DNA of 64,000 nucleotides, taken from Salipiger abyssi. Lineage in GTDB: Bacteria > Pseudomonadota > Alphaproteobacteria > Rhodobacterales > Rhodobacteraceae. The stretch is from NCBI RefSeq assembly GCF_001975705.1, contig NZ_CP015093.1, positions 2,108,001 through 2,172,000 on the forward strand, in the 5' to 3' direction. Each line of letters starts with the position of its first letter. The first letter of the stretch is position 1. Position numbers and translations under genes: made by a program. Below the pieces are notes generated by a model. That model was given only the letters and a program-made list of their open reading frames with translations. It was not told the DNA's origin and did no database searches. Below, piece by piece: positions 7,879 to 15,643 of this stretch.

Positions 7879-8709
7879 GCCGGACCCTTTGGATAGGGGC
7901 CCAGGGCCGGTGCGTGCCGAAGTACGGCGCGGGAGAATCCGAAACGGCACCCGCTATGGGGTGTTTGAGGACGGATGCAGATTGACGACTTGGCCATGTC
8001 CATGGGTTTCGGTTGCTCCCGGCGGGCGACCAAAGAAGCCGCCCGCCGTGCGCACCATACTACCCATACCAATGGGGGAAAATGCCCCCGATACACAAAA
8101 ACAAGCGCGCGCACCGGCGCGCGGGAAAATCGACAGTCATGGCGTGGGCAAAACCCTGCTCTGAACCTGTCGTCTTACTCGTTACAAAGCCGCACCCCGC
8201 AGAGCTAACGATTGCCTTTTGGGGGGCTGCCCCCGGAAAGTGCTGACCTGAGATAAGCGTAGCGAGAGGCTGGATCGGCAAGTGTAACCCGGGTGACTGT
8301 TCTGGCGGAAAGTTGCGCAGAGCCGCCCGGCTTGCGCATGGGTTGTGTCTGACAGGCCACAGTTATGGGTCGAAAACTGCGGCGCTCTGACGCATCTTGG
8401 GGTATGCAAGGGGCGGGCGGCTGAAACTCCGGGCCCTATTCAGGGGGGACACGTCTCATTTTCCGAATCTGTTGTGTTCGTCTGATCCGGGAGATGTCAC
8501 GCCAGAGAGTCCCGCGGGCGCAGCCTGCGCGGCGCGCGCTCTGCGGGGTACGGTCACCGCGGGTAAGGAGCCTGATTGCGATCCCGATCGGGTTTCCCGC
8601 TCAAACACAGTGCGGTTCGAAACCCTGCTATTGTCTAGCCTAGGTCCAAATCGTGCCTCAATCTGAGGCGATACCCAATCCTCGATAAGAAACGAACGAG
8701 GAAACGGTG
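7879..8709. other. Long intergenic region with hairpins, no convincing gene
   Basis: Between the divergent Crp/Fnr and LysR genes lie 831 bases. Short frames occur but none has a good ribosome site plus plausible protein composition. Two hairpins stand out: a perfect 9-bp stem CGGCGGGCG/CGCCCGCCG (8020-8028 with 8040-8048, 11-base loop) and a smaller one at 8216-8240 (GGGGG/CCCCC with outer CTTT/AAAG). Neither has a convincing U-tract. The region presumably holds both promoters and could hide a small RNA. Confidence 0.5.
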
Positions 8710-9615
8710 ATGGATCGTCTGACCGAAATGGAGGCCTTTGCCACGGTCGTGGACCAGGGTGGGTTCACCGATGCGGCAAAGAAGATGGGCATCTCGAAAT
8801 CGGCCGTGTCCAAGCACGTATCGTCGCTGGAGGCCCGTCTCGGTGCCCGGCTGCTCAACCGCACCACTCGCCGTGTCTCGCCCACCGAGATCGGTCTGGC
8901 CTATTACGACCGCGCCCGCCGCGTGCTCAACGATGCCGGCGAGGCCGATGCGCTGGTCACCTCGATGCAATCCGCCCCCTCGGGCCTGCTGCGCATCTCG
9001 GTCGCCACCGATTTCGGCGTGAATCACCTGTCGCCGGTGCTGGGCGATTTCCTCGCGGAATTCCCCGACATCACCGTGAACATGGTGCTGAACAACCGCT
9101 ATGTGGAGCTGATCTCCGAAGGGTTCGACATGGCCGTGCGCATCGGTGAGCTGGAAGACAGCACCCTGCGCGCCCGCAAGCTGACCGACACCACCAAGCG
9201 GATGATCGCTGCGCCCTCCTATTTCCAGAAATTCGGGCGCCCGACGCGGATCGACGACCTCAACGAGCACAAGCTGCTGCACTATTCCAACCAGTCGAGC
9301 GGCAATGTCTGGAAGGTCACCGCGCCCTCGGGCGAAAAGCGCCAGGTGCGCACCGCCGGCTGGCTCTCGGTCAATGACGGGCAGTCGCTGCTCAACGCCT
9401 GTATCGCCGGGCTCGGCATCGCCTATCTGCCCTCCTATCTCTATGCGGATGCCATGAAAGAGGGTCTGGTCGAGGATGCGATCCCCGATCTGCCGGTCGA
9501 AACGCAGGGCATCTACGCGGTCTATCCGCCGGGCCGCTTCACCCAGCCCAAGGTCCGCGCCTTCATCGATTTCCTGGTCCATGCCTTCGCCGAGCGCGGC
9601 CCGCAGGACTGGTAA
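8710..9615 (+). CDS. LysR-family transcription regulator (CrgA-like)
   Basis: The 301-residue regulator has an N-terminal winged HTH (MEAFATVVDQGGFTDAAKKMGISKSAVSKHVSSLEARLGARLLNRTTR) and a periplasmic-binding-like effector domain from about residue 90 (GLLRISVATDFGVNHLSPVLGDFLAEFPDI). GFDMAVRIGELEDSTLRARKL is typical of the CrgA/AaeR-like subgroup. The ATG at 8710 follows GAGGAAA; a GTG three bases earlier is also possible. A terminator follows the gene. The neighbours (a gene-free region and a sodium channel) do not reveal targets. Confidence 0.9.
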   Translation: MDRLTEMEAFATVVDQGGFTDAAKKMGISKSAVSKHVSSLEARLGARLLNRTTRRVSPTEIGLAYYDRARRVLNDAGEADALVTSMQSAPSGLLRISVATDFGVNHLSPVLGDFLAEFPDITVNMVLNNRYVELISEGFDMAVRIGELEDSTLRARKLTDTTKRMIAAPSYFQKFGRPTRIDDLNEHKLLHYSNQSSGNVWKVTAPSGEKRQVRTAGWLSVNDGQSLLNACIAGLGIAYLPSYLYADAMKEGLVEDAIPDLPVETQGIYAVYPPGRFTQPKVRAFIDFLVHAFAERGPQDW

Positions 9616-9656
9616 CCAAGGTTCTTCCCCAAGTCTCGCGAGGCACGAGGCCGCCT

Positions 9657-9690
9657 GCGCTCCGGATCGTTTCCGGGGCGCTTCTTTTTT
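9657..9690 (+). terminator. Rho-independent terminator after the LysR gene
   Basis: GCGCTCCGGA (9657-9666) pairs with TCCGGGGCGC (9672-9681) with one G-T pair and a 5-base loop, followed by TTCTTTTTT. Confidence 0.85.
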
Positions 9691-9773
9691 CCGCGCCCTG
9701 CGGCGGCGCCCGCACTGGACTGTCGCCGGCCCCGTGACTAGATGCGCAGAGGTCCCAGCGGAGAAGAGAGCAG

Positions 9774-10541
9774 ATGCGCCAACAGCTTGCCGTGTTTCTG
9801 GAGCGCCCCGTGACGCGCTATACGATCATGGGGGTGATCCTGTTCAATGCGATCATTCTGGGGCTCGAAACCTCTCAGGGCGCCATGGACGCCGTCGGCT
9901 GGCTGATCGTGACGCTGGACGGCATCTGTCTCGCCATCTTCGTGGCCGAGCTGGTGGCCAAGCTCTATGCGCGTGGTCTGGCCTTCTTCCGCTCCGGCTG
10001 GAACATCTTCGATTTCTTCGTGGTCGGCATCGCGCTGGTGCCGGCGGGGCAGGGGCTCGCGGTGCTGCGGGCGCTGCGCATCCTGCGTCTGCTGCGCGTG
10101 GTCTCGGTCGCGCCGACCCTGCGCCGGGTGGTCGAGGGCTTCGTCTCGGCGCTGCCCGGCATGGGCTCGGTCTTCCTGCTGATGGGGGTGATCTTCTACA
10201 TCGCCTCGGTCATCGCGACCAAGCTCTTCGGCGCCAGCTTTCCCGAATGGTTCGGCACGCTTGGCATCTCGGCCTATACGCTGTTCCAGATCATGACGCT
10301 GGAAAGCTGGTCGATGGGCATCGTGCGCCCGGTGATGGAGGTCTATCCCGAGGCCTGGATGTTCTTCGTGCCCTTCATCCTCATCACCACCTTCGCGGTG
10401 GTGAACCTCGTGGTGGGCCTCATCGTGAACTCCATGCAGGAGGCGCATGCGGTCGAGGAGGTCGCCGCCACCGAAAACTATCGCGACGAGGTGATCACCC
10501 GCCTGCGCGCCATCGAGGCGCGGCTTGACGAGCGCGGCTGA
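9774..10541 (+). CDS. Voltage-gated sodium channel, BacNav/NaChBac family
   Basis: The 255-residue protein is a single six-helix channel subunit that should form a tetramer in the inner membrane. S4 carries four arginines at every third position (R99, R102, R105, R108 in LRALRILRLLR), the voltage-sensor pattern. The pore loop has the filter TLESWS (175-180), which matches the TLESW type of NaChBac and marine homologues and indicates sodium selectivity. S6 is FVPFILITTFAVVNLVVGLIVNSM. A C-terminal coiled-coil-like helix follows (AVEEVAATENYRDEVITRLRAIEARL), where the four subunits would zip together. In bacteria such channels have been linked to motility and pH behaviour; the neighbours give no hint here. 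Confidence 0.93.
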   Translation: MRQQLAVFLERPVTRYTIMGVILFNAIILGLETSQGAMDAVGWLIVTLDGICLAIFVAELVAKLYARGLAFFRSGWNIFDFFVVGIALVPAGQGLAVLRALRILRLLRVVSVAPTLRRVVEGFVSALPGMGSVFLLMGVIFYIASVIATKLFGASFPEWFGTLGISAYTLFQIMTLESWSMGIVRPVMEVYPEAWMFFVPFILITTFAVVNLVVGLIVNSMQEAHAVEEVAATENYRDEVITRLRAIEARLDERG

Positions 10542-10542
10542 T

Positions 10543-10565
10543 CTTTCATCTTTCTCCAAATACTC
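10543..10565 (-). repeat. Dispersed intergenic element, copy 2 (reverse)
   Basis: CTTTCATCTTTC, three variable bases and AAATACTC begin 2 bases after the channel-gene stop. The copy is followed by GGAGGC and an ATG that resemble the start of the cupin gene 440 bases further on. Confidence 0.7.
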
Positions 10566-10569
10566 CCGC

Positions 10570-10617
10570 CGGAGGCGATCATGCCGAAGTTAACGGACAA
10601 GACAGCGCTTTCGGGCT
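10570..10617 (+). pseudogene. Decayed copy of the cupin gene start
   Basis: GGAGGC is followed by an ATG frame reading MPKLTDKTALSG and then stop. The cupin gene 440 bases downstream starts MPKFTPETART behind the same repeat element and ribosome site. The similarity continues from the repeat through about nine codons and then fades, so this looks like a duplicated or cut-off gene start left by an insertion. It is probably not a working gene. Confidence 0.45.
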
Positions 10618-10711
10618 GAAAAGCCCTGCGGATACCCCGAGCGGTCTCATTCAGCGGTGACAATTTCTTTGTTTCGAGAATGCTGTATGGAGTCGCCAAA
10701 ATGATGTTTCG

Positions 10712-10945
10712 ATGGTGGATCAGATGACCTCTGAAGTTATTCCAACCGACCCAAATGAAGAAATGGCTAGGGGGCGTGTTTCGCTTTGGCTCGATCCCGA
10801 GGATTTGGTTTGGCTGTCTCAGCATTGCTGCTGTGACGAAGCCGCGTCCGATTTAGAGCAAGAACGTTGCCGTCGCATGCGTTTCAGAGCTCGTGCGGCT
10901 TTGCATAAGGCGGGATTGGTCGTTGATCGAAGCGCGTTCAGGTAG
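10712..10945 (+). CDS. Small hypothetical protein in an AT-richer insert
   Basis: The 77-residue soluble protein has an acidic start and a basic, arginine-rich end. It contains RVSLWLDPEDLVWLSQHCCCDEAASDLEQERCRRMRFRARAALHKAG, with a triple-cysteine run and a fourth cysteine. The composition resembles a small helical or DNA-binding protein, but I recognise no domain. The surrounding bases (about 10600-10980) are clearly less GC-rich than the neighbouring genes, which suggests recent acquisition. The start could be ATG at 10712 or an ATG four codons later. Confidence 0.55.
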   Translation: MVDQMTSEVIPTDPNEEMARGRVSLWLDPEDLVWLSQHCCCDEAASDLEQERCRRMRFRARAALHKAGLVVDRSAFR

Positions 10946-10982
10946 AGACGCAACCCAGCGTAGCATGTGGCTAGCTACAGCC

Positions 10983-11005
10983 CTTTCATCTTTCTCAAAA
11001 TACTC
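10983..11005 (-). repeat. Dispersed intergenic element, copy 3 (reverse)
   Basis: CTTTCATCTTTC plus TCA plus AAATACTC, then GGAGGC and the cupin start at 11021. It is nearly identical to copy 2 at an offset of exactly 440 bases, with similarity extending into the first codons. Confidence 0.7.
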
Positions 11006-11020
11006 CCGTCGGAGGCGAAA

Positions 11021-11503
11021 ATGCCGAAGTTCACCCCCGAGACGGCCCGCACCGAGCAGAACACGGATGGCCCCTGCGGTGCCTACGAGGCGCTGCTCTT
11101 CAGCGACAGCGGCGGGCTCACCCAGTTCGGCGCCTTTGTCGAGATCCTGCCGCCGGGGTCGTGCTCCTCGATCCGGCACTGGCACGCGACCGAGGACGAG
11201 ATGATCTATGTGCTCGCGGGCGAGGTGACGGTCCATGAAGGCGCGGCGCGCTACACGCTCTCTCCGGGCGAGGCCGCGACGTTTCCGGCCGGGGTGGCCG
11301 AAGGGCATTATCTGGAAAACGCGGGCGGTGCCCCGGTGCGCTATCTGGTGATCGGCACGCGCGGGATGGCGGATGTCGTCACCTACCCGGATCACGACCG
11401 TATCGTGCGGCTGACCCGCGACCCGGAGACTCAGGACATCGTCTCGCGCGAGATTACCACCTTCGACGGCACCCCGGCGGGCTCGCCCTACGATCCCGAG
11501 TGA
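11021..11503 (+). CDS. Cupin-domain protein
   Basis: The 160-residue protein contains both cupin motifs with all metal ligands. Motif 1 is HWHATEDEMIYVLAG (two His and Glu) and motif 2 is GEAATFPAGVAEGHYLEN (His). It is therefore likely to be a metal-binding beta-barrel, either an enzyme or a small-molecule binder. The ATG follows GGAGGC. The DHDRIVRLTRDPETQD tail is common in uncharacterised cupins of this kind. The substrate is unknown. Confidence 0.85.
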   Translation: MPKFTPETARTEQNTDGPCGAYEALLFSDSGGLTQFGAFVEILPPGSCSSIRHWHATEDEMIYVLAGEVTVHEGAARYTLSPGEAATFPAGVAEGHYLENAGGAPVRYLVIGTRGMADVVTYPDHDRIVRLTRDPETQDIVSREITTFDGTPAGSPYDPE

Positions 11504-11547
11504 GGGACGCGCTTGCCCGGCCCCGCCGCGCGGATTAGACCGGCGGC

Positions 11548-11910
11548 ATGCGGATCATCGAGAACATCATCAGCGACCGGGGCTCGAAATACGCGGTCTC
11601 CGGGGCGCCCTGCGGCAGCGAAGAGGGTGCGAAGGCGCTGATCAAGGAGCTGTGCCGGAAGAAGAAATTCGCCAAGGCCACGCATAACAGCTGGGGTCTG
11701 TTAACGGCGGACGGTCCGGTCAAGAATGACGACGGCGAAAGCGGCGCGGGCATGGTGATCCTGCGGATGCTGGAGCGCGAGGACCTGCGCGATCATCTCG
11801 TCGTGGTGACCCGCTGGTATGGCGGCAAGCATCTGGGCGGCGACCGCTTCCGCCATGTGCAGGAGGCGGTGCGGATCTATCTGGAGGATCTTCCCGAAAG
11901 CGAGCGCTAA
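11548..11910 (+). CDS. IMPACT (UPF0029/YigZ N-terminal) family protein
   Basis: The 120-residue protein matches the IMPACT domain: SKYAVSGAPCGSEEGAKALIKELCRKKKFAKATHNSWG, then NDDGESGAGMVIL and VVVTRWYGGKHLGGDRFRHV. The last stretch corresponds to the hallmark VTRYFGGIKLG of YigZ. It is shorter than E. coli YigZ (about 200 residues) because the C-terminal ferredoxin-like domain is absent. IMPACT-family proteins have been tied to translation and ribosome or Gcn2 control in eukaryotes; the bacterial role is not settled. It stands alone between the cupin gene and a membrane protein gene. Confidence 0.85.
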   Translation: MRIIENIISDRGSKYAVSGAPCGSEEGAKALIKELCRKKKFAKATHNSWGLLTADGPVKNDDGESGAGMVILRMLEREDLRDHLVVVTRWYGGKHLGGDRFRHVQEAVRIYLEDLPESER

Positions 11911-11976
11911 CAGAACGGTCTTGTCCCGTTCGGTGGGTGCGCTATTTTACCCTAGGGAAAGTGCATGGAGGGCAGC

Positions 11977-12741
11977 ATGTCACAGGGCGAAGGCGATGTT
12001 CTGAATCGCACGAGACGCGCAGCCGGGCGTCTGGTGGCGTGGGCGTGGCCCCGGAAACAGCCGCCCCGGACGATGGCGACGCGCCTGCGTTTTGCACTGC
12101 TTGCGGGTCTGGGCTACCTGCTGACCGTGCTGTTTTACCAGCTGAGAACGGGCGACGATCTGAGCGTCATCGTGACCTCCGAGCTGCGCGGCGCGGTTGT
12201 CAGCGCCGTCGCGGGGCATGCCGCGCCCTACCTGCTCTTCTTGCTGTGTCTCGGGCTGGCTCTGGGCACGATGTTCCTGGCGATGATCGCGACGGTGACG
12301 TGGGAGGTCGGCCTGCTGGCACTCATTGGCAGCCTGCATGTTCTGAGTTTCATCCTCTCCGCTGGGTTCGGCATCGGTATGATGTACCTCCTCTACCAGA
12401 CGGTCAGTTGGGTGTTGGCGCTCCCGTGGCTTGCAATCACGCTCTGGGGTACGGTGGCCATCGGTATGTTGAGCGTGATCGGGGCGCTGTCTCACGGGCT
12501 GCGCGCGGAGCGCGCCCGGCGACGCCGCGTCCCCGGGCTCCCAAACGCGCAGCGGCGCCGGTGTCTGTGCCCGTCGAACGCATGGTTGCGGCGCGTGGGC
12601 CCTACCGGTCCCGGCGGCCTCGCCCCTGTCACCCGGTTTGCGGGGACGTATGGCGCTCTTGGCGATGTAGGCGAAGGGGTCATTCCGTCGAGATCAGCAC
12701 AGCCTCCACCCGACGGTTCGCCTCCCGCCCGTCTTGCGTGA
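11977..12741 (+). CDS. Membrane protein of unknown function with an odd tail
   Basis: A start at 11977 (behind GGAGGG) gives 254 residues; an ATG at 11965 is also possible. Four or so hydrophobic segments are visible (LRFALLAGLGYLLTVLFY, PYLLFLLCLGLALGTMFLAMIA, VGLLALIGSLHVLSFILSA, WLAITLWGTVAIGMLSVIGAL). After about residue 175 the sequence becomes Arg/Pro/Gly-rich with no secondary-structure character, and it runs 62 bases into the 3' end of the opposite OmpA-like gene. The tail may reflect a frameshift or loss of the original stop. The family is not recognised. Confidence 0.6.
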   Translation: MSQGEGDVLNRTRRAAGRLVAWAWPRKQPPRTMATRLRFALLAGLGYLLTVLFYQLRTGDDLSVIVTSELRGAVVSAVAGHAAPYLLFLLCLGLALGTMFLAMIATVTWEVGLLALIGSLHVLSFILSAGFGIGMMYLLYQTVSWVLALPWLAITLWGTVAIGMLSVIGALSHGLRAERARRRRVPGLPNAQRRRCLCPSNAWLRRVGPTGPGGLAPVTRFAGTYGALGDVGEGVIPSRSAQPPPDGSPPARLA

Positions 12742-13606
12742 GATTGGTCGCCACCGGCGCGAGATAGCCCACCCCGTCCGATCCAATCTGGCCCGCCGGA
12801 ACGCCCTTGTTCCGCAGATACGAGACCGCCTCGGCGGCGCGCAGGCGCGACAATGCGGTATTGGCCTCGAGCGAGCCTACCGCATCGGTATGGCCGACAA
12901 AGAGGATGCGGCGCGAGGGGTTTTCCCTCAGATACTGCGCCAGCGCGTCGAGCGAGGCCACCTCCGCGCCGCCCAAAGTCGAGGCGCCGCTTTCGAAGCG
13001 CAGATCGCGCAGGACGACATGGCCCTGCGCCTCCAGCCGTGCGCCGAGATCGGCGGGATCCACGGCGGCCGGCGCCGCGACCGGCGTGGCGGCGGTGTCC
13101 TCCGGCAGCGCTGCGCCCGCGCGAATGATTTGCACATAGCCGGCGGCGTTCGAGCGGCTGACCAGCAGCGTCAGGTAATCGCCCTCCGGCCCGCGCGCCG
13201 CGAGAAAACGGAAGGAGGTCAGGTCAACATACATCTCGGGCGCCGGCATCACCTCGGTGCCGAAGCGGAAATCGAACCCGCCGCAGCGCGCCGAGGCGCA
13301 GTCGAACAGGATCTCGTAGCCCGCCTTCGTGACCTGTTCGCGCAGCGGCGCGAGGATCTGCAAGCTGGTGAGGTCGGAGGCGTCGATGCGCCAGGCCTGC
13401 CGCGCGACGCGGCCCTCGGCGCGGGTGACCGGCACGCCGGTCTCCTCCCGCCACGGCCCCAGCGGCACCGCATAGCTGCCCGGATCGGTCACTGTCTCGG
13501 CCATCAGCCGCGTGCCCGGCGGCAACGACAGCTCCAGCGCCTGGGCGGGGACCGCGAGGCAGAGCAGCAGCGACGCCTCAGCGAGCCTGCGCGTGATATT
13601 CGTCAT
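12680..13606 (-). CDS. OmpA-family protein with C-terminal peptidoglycan-binding domain
   Basis: The 308-residue protein has a signal peptide (LLLCLAVPAQALE near residue 15-25), a unique N-terminal domain of about 170 residues with two cysteines (DCASARCGGFDF) and an OmpA C-terminal domain from about residue 200. That domain contains RDLRFESGASTLGG, NPSRRILFVGHTDAVGSLEANTALSRLRAAEAVSYL and NRRVEAVL, the usual meso-diaminopimelate-contacting region. It probably links the envelope to peptidoglycan from the periplasm. The start overlaps the upstream AhpD-like gene by 29 bases, so it ends a four-gene operon. Confidence 0.88.
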   Translation of the reverse strand: MTNITRRLAEASLLLCLAVPAQALELSLPPGTRLMAETVTDPGSYAVPLGPWREETGVPVTRAEGRVARQAWRIDASDLTSLQILAPLREQVTKAGYEILFDCASARCGGFDFRFGTEVMPAPEMYVDLTSFRFLAARGPEGDYLTLLVSRSNAAGYVQIIRAGAALPEDTAATPVAAPAAVDPADLGARLEAQGHVVLRDLRFESGASTLGGAEVASLDALAQYLRENPSRRILFVGHTDAVGSLEANTALSRLRAAEAVSYLRNKGVPAGQIGSDGVGYLAPVATNLTQDGREANRRVEAVLISTE

Positions 13607-14147
13607 TCGGCCGCATATCGGTGGCGCTGGCCACCCGGTTGGTCATGTTGAAGAAGGCCGCGACATTGGCGATGTCCCAGATATCGCGTTCCGAAAACCC
13701 CGCGTCGCGCAGCGCCTCGCGGTCGTATTCCGCAATCTCGGCGCTGGATTTGGTCATCTTCTCGGCAAAGCTCAGCATGGCGCGCTGGCGATAGGGCAGG
13801 TCGGCGACGCGCCAGTTCATCACCAGCATCTCGCCGAGCTTCGGATCGCCCGAGAGCTCGCGCACGGCGGCGCCATGGGCGGTCAGGCAGTAAAAGCACT
13901 TGTTGATCGAGGACACCACCACCGCGATCATCTCGCGTTCCAGCTTGCTCAGCCCCGACTCCGCCAGCATCAGCTCGTTATAGAGTCCGGTAAAGGCGTT
14001 GAGCTTGGCGATGTCGAAGGCATGCGCCTTGAGCACGTTCGGCACCATTCCCAGCTTTTCGTCGCAGATGTCGAAATATTTCTGCGTCTCGGGCGGCAAC
14101 GGCTCCACCATGGGCAGGTTGAGCGCGGTGGGCAGATCCTTGGTCAT
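13578..14147 (-). CDS. AhpD-like/carboxymuconolactone decarboxylase family peroxidase-related enzyme
   Basis: The 189-residue protein has the AhpD-type redox motif C-x-x-C in NKCFYCLTAHGAAVREL and LSKLEREMIAVVVSS just before it, as in the 'peroxidase-related enzyme' family. It would be an all-helical cytoplasmic protein using the two cysteines in peroxide or disulfide chemistry. Its start overlaps the stop of the upstream GNAT gene in ATGA, and its end overlaps the OmpA-like gene by 29 bases. Substrate and electron donor are unknown. Confidence 0.85.
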   Translation of the reverse strand: MTKDLPTALNLPMVEPLPPETQKYFDICDEKLGMVPNVLKAHAFDIAKLNAFTGLYNELMLAESGLSKLEREMIAVVVSSINKCFYCLTAHGAAVRELSGDPKLGEMLVMNWRVADLPYRQRAMLSFAEKMTKSSAEIAEYDREALRDAGFSERDIWDIANVAAFFNMTNRVASATDMRPNDEYHAQAR

Positions 14148-14875
14148 GTCAGGCCTTCGGGTTTGATACGATAGTGGTACTGTCCCACGAGCGTGAACCC
14201 AAGGGAAGCGTAGAGACCGTTGGCCGGGGCGTTGTCCTGAAGGCAGAGCACCGACATCCACTCCGCCCCCTGCTCCTGCGCCCAGAACCCGGCGCAGCGC
14301 ATCATCCACTTGCCGAGCCCCCGGCCACGATGCGGCGCGCGGATCTCCAGCGCATGCACCATGGCGATGCCGTCATGGATGGCGCAAAAGCCGGTGCCCG
14401 CCGGGTGGTCGGATTCGCGCCCGAAGATCCCGGTCTTGGGGCCTTTCACCCGTTCCATCACGCGCTGGCGGGCCTCGCCGATGCCGGCTTCTTCCCAGAT
14501 CTCGCGCATGATCGCCAGCGGCTCCCAGACCGCAAAGGCGGTCACCCGCGGCAGCTTGTGGTCGGTCAGCCCGCTGACGGGGATGCGCCAGAGATTGACC
14601 GGGTCGATCCTGTCATAGCCCGTGCCCGCCAGCGCCGCGTCGAGCCGGTCCTCGCCGTCGCGGATCATGAAGAGCGACTCCTGCCCCATCATCTGCATGG
14701 CCTTTTCGGCGGCGGGCAGATCGTCCGTCGTCCAGTCGCGTTCGGCGCTGGCGCAGGAGACGCGCTTGCCGCCGCCATTGCCCTCGCGCAGGCACCAGGG
14801 GCCGGCGTCGATGCGGCGCGCGGCGGGCCATGTGCCGTCGATGACGGCGTAGAGCTCGGGCAGGCCTGGGGTCAT
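14144..14875 (-). CDS. GNAT-family N-acetyltransferase
   Basis: The 243-residue protein has its acetyl-CoA-binding core near the C terminus: HALEIRAPHRGRGLGKWMMRCAGFWAQEQGAEWMSVLCLQDNAPANGLYASLGF, with the RGRGLG pyrophosphate loop (Q/RxxGxG/A). The N-terminal half (ELYAVIDGTWPAARRID) is less conserved, as in two-part GNAT proteins. Both ends overlap neighbouring genes by four bases, so it is translated with the CinA/MoaB-like and AhpD-like genes. Substrate unknown. Confidence 0.85.
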   Translation of the reverse strand: MTPGLPELYAVIDGTWPAARRIDAGPWCLREGNGGGKRVSCASAERDWTTDDLPAAEKAMQMMGQESLFMIRDGEDRLDAALAGTGYDRIDPVNLWRIPVSGLTDHKLPRVTAFAVWEPLAIMREIWEEAGIGEARQRVMERVKGPKTGIFGRESDHPAGTGFCAIHDGIAMVHALEIRAPHRGRGLGKWMMRCAGFWAQEQGAEWMSVLCLQDNAPANGLYASLGFTLVGQYHYRIKPEGLT

Positions 14876-15594
14876 CCGGGGAACATCTCGCAAAGCCGCG
14901 TCATCGCCGCGTCGACCCGCGCGCCGTCCTGGCCGCGAATGACGATATTGGCGCCATAGACGCCGTTGCGCTGATAGGGGTAGGAGCCGATGGAGAGATC
15001 GCTGAACTCGCCCGCGAGCTCTGCCAGCGGCCCGGCGATCTCGCCCTCGCCGCGCTCGACCCGCAGGTTCTGCGACAAGAGCGGCGCACCGCCGGTGAGC
15101 GTGGGCAGGATGCTGGCGACCATCGCCTCGAACACCGCCGGCACGCCGGCCATCACATGCACGTTCTTCATGGTGAAACCGGGCGCGATGGAGACCGGAT
15201 TCTCGATCAGCGTGGCGCCGTCGGGGATGCGCGCCATGCGCTTGCGGGCGTCGTTGAACTCCACGCCCTGACGGTCGTAATGCGCCTGAAGCAGCGCCCG
15301 TGCGTCGTCGCGCACGTCGATAGCAGCGCCAAAGGCGGCGGCGACGCAATCGGCGGTTATATCGTCATGGGTCGGGCCGATGCCGCCGGAGGTGAAGACA
15401 TGGGTATAGGCCGCGCTGAGCGCAGTGACCGCGCCGACGATGGCCTCGCGGTCGTCGGAGATCACGCGCACCTCGCCCAGATCGATCCCCACCTTGGTCA
15501 GCGCGCGCGCGAGGTGATGCATGTTGGAGTCGCGGGTGCGCCCCGAGAGGATTTCGTCGCCGATCACGATCATCGCGGCGGTGGGATTGGTCAT
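14872..15594 (-). CDS. MoaB/CinA N-terminal-like molybdopterin-binding-domain protein
   Basis: The 240-residue protein begins TAAMIVIGDEILSGRTRDSNMHHLARAL and continues VRVISDDREAIVGAV and FTSGGIGPTHDDITADCVAAAFG. These are the MoCF-BD motifs shared by MoaB, MogA and the N-terminal half of CinA. It lacks the C-terminal CinA deamidase domain. The start at 15594 is chosen for AAGGAGAG upstream. It heads the minus-strand operon and is divergent from sfsA, with only 49 bases between the starts. Known CinA-type proteins act on ADP-ribose or NMN; which reaction applies here is unknown. Confidence 0.87.
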   Translation of the reverse strand: MTNPTAAMIVIGDEILSGRTRDSNMHHLARALTKVGIDLGEVRVISDDREAIVGAVTALSAAYTHVFTSGGIGPTHDDITADCVAAAFGAAIDVRDDARALLQAHYDRQGVEFNDARKRMARIPDGATLIENPVSIAPGFTMKNVHVMAGVPAVFEAMVASILPTLTGGAPLLSQNLRVERGEGEIAGPLAELAGEFSDLSIGSYPYQRNGVYGANIVIRGQDGARVDAAMTRLCEMFPG

Positions 15595-15643
15595 GTCTTG
15601 GCTCTCCTTGGCGCGGCTCTCGCAATGGTATAGGCCCGCGTTC

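Noticed and set aside
7879-8640. Several 70-95-codon frames between the Crp/Fnr and LysR genes
   Set aside because: They overlap each other on both strands, lack ribosome sites and have the Arg/Pro/Ala composition of chance frames in GC-rich DNA.
10712-10945. The low-GC insert as an insertion sequence
   Set aside because: No transposase frame and no terminal inverted repeats are visible; only direct repeats at the borders.
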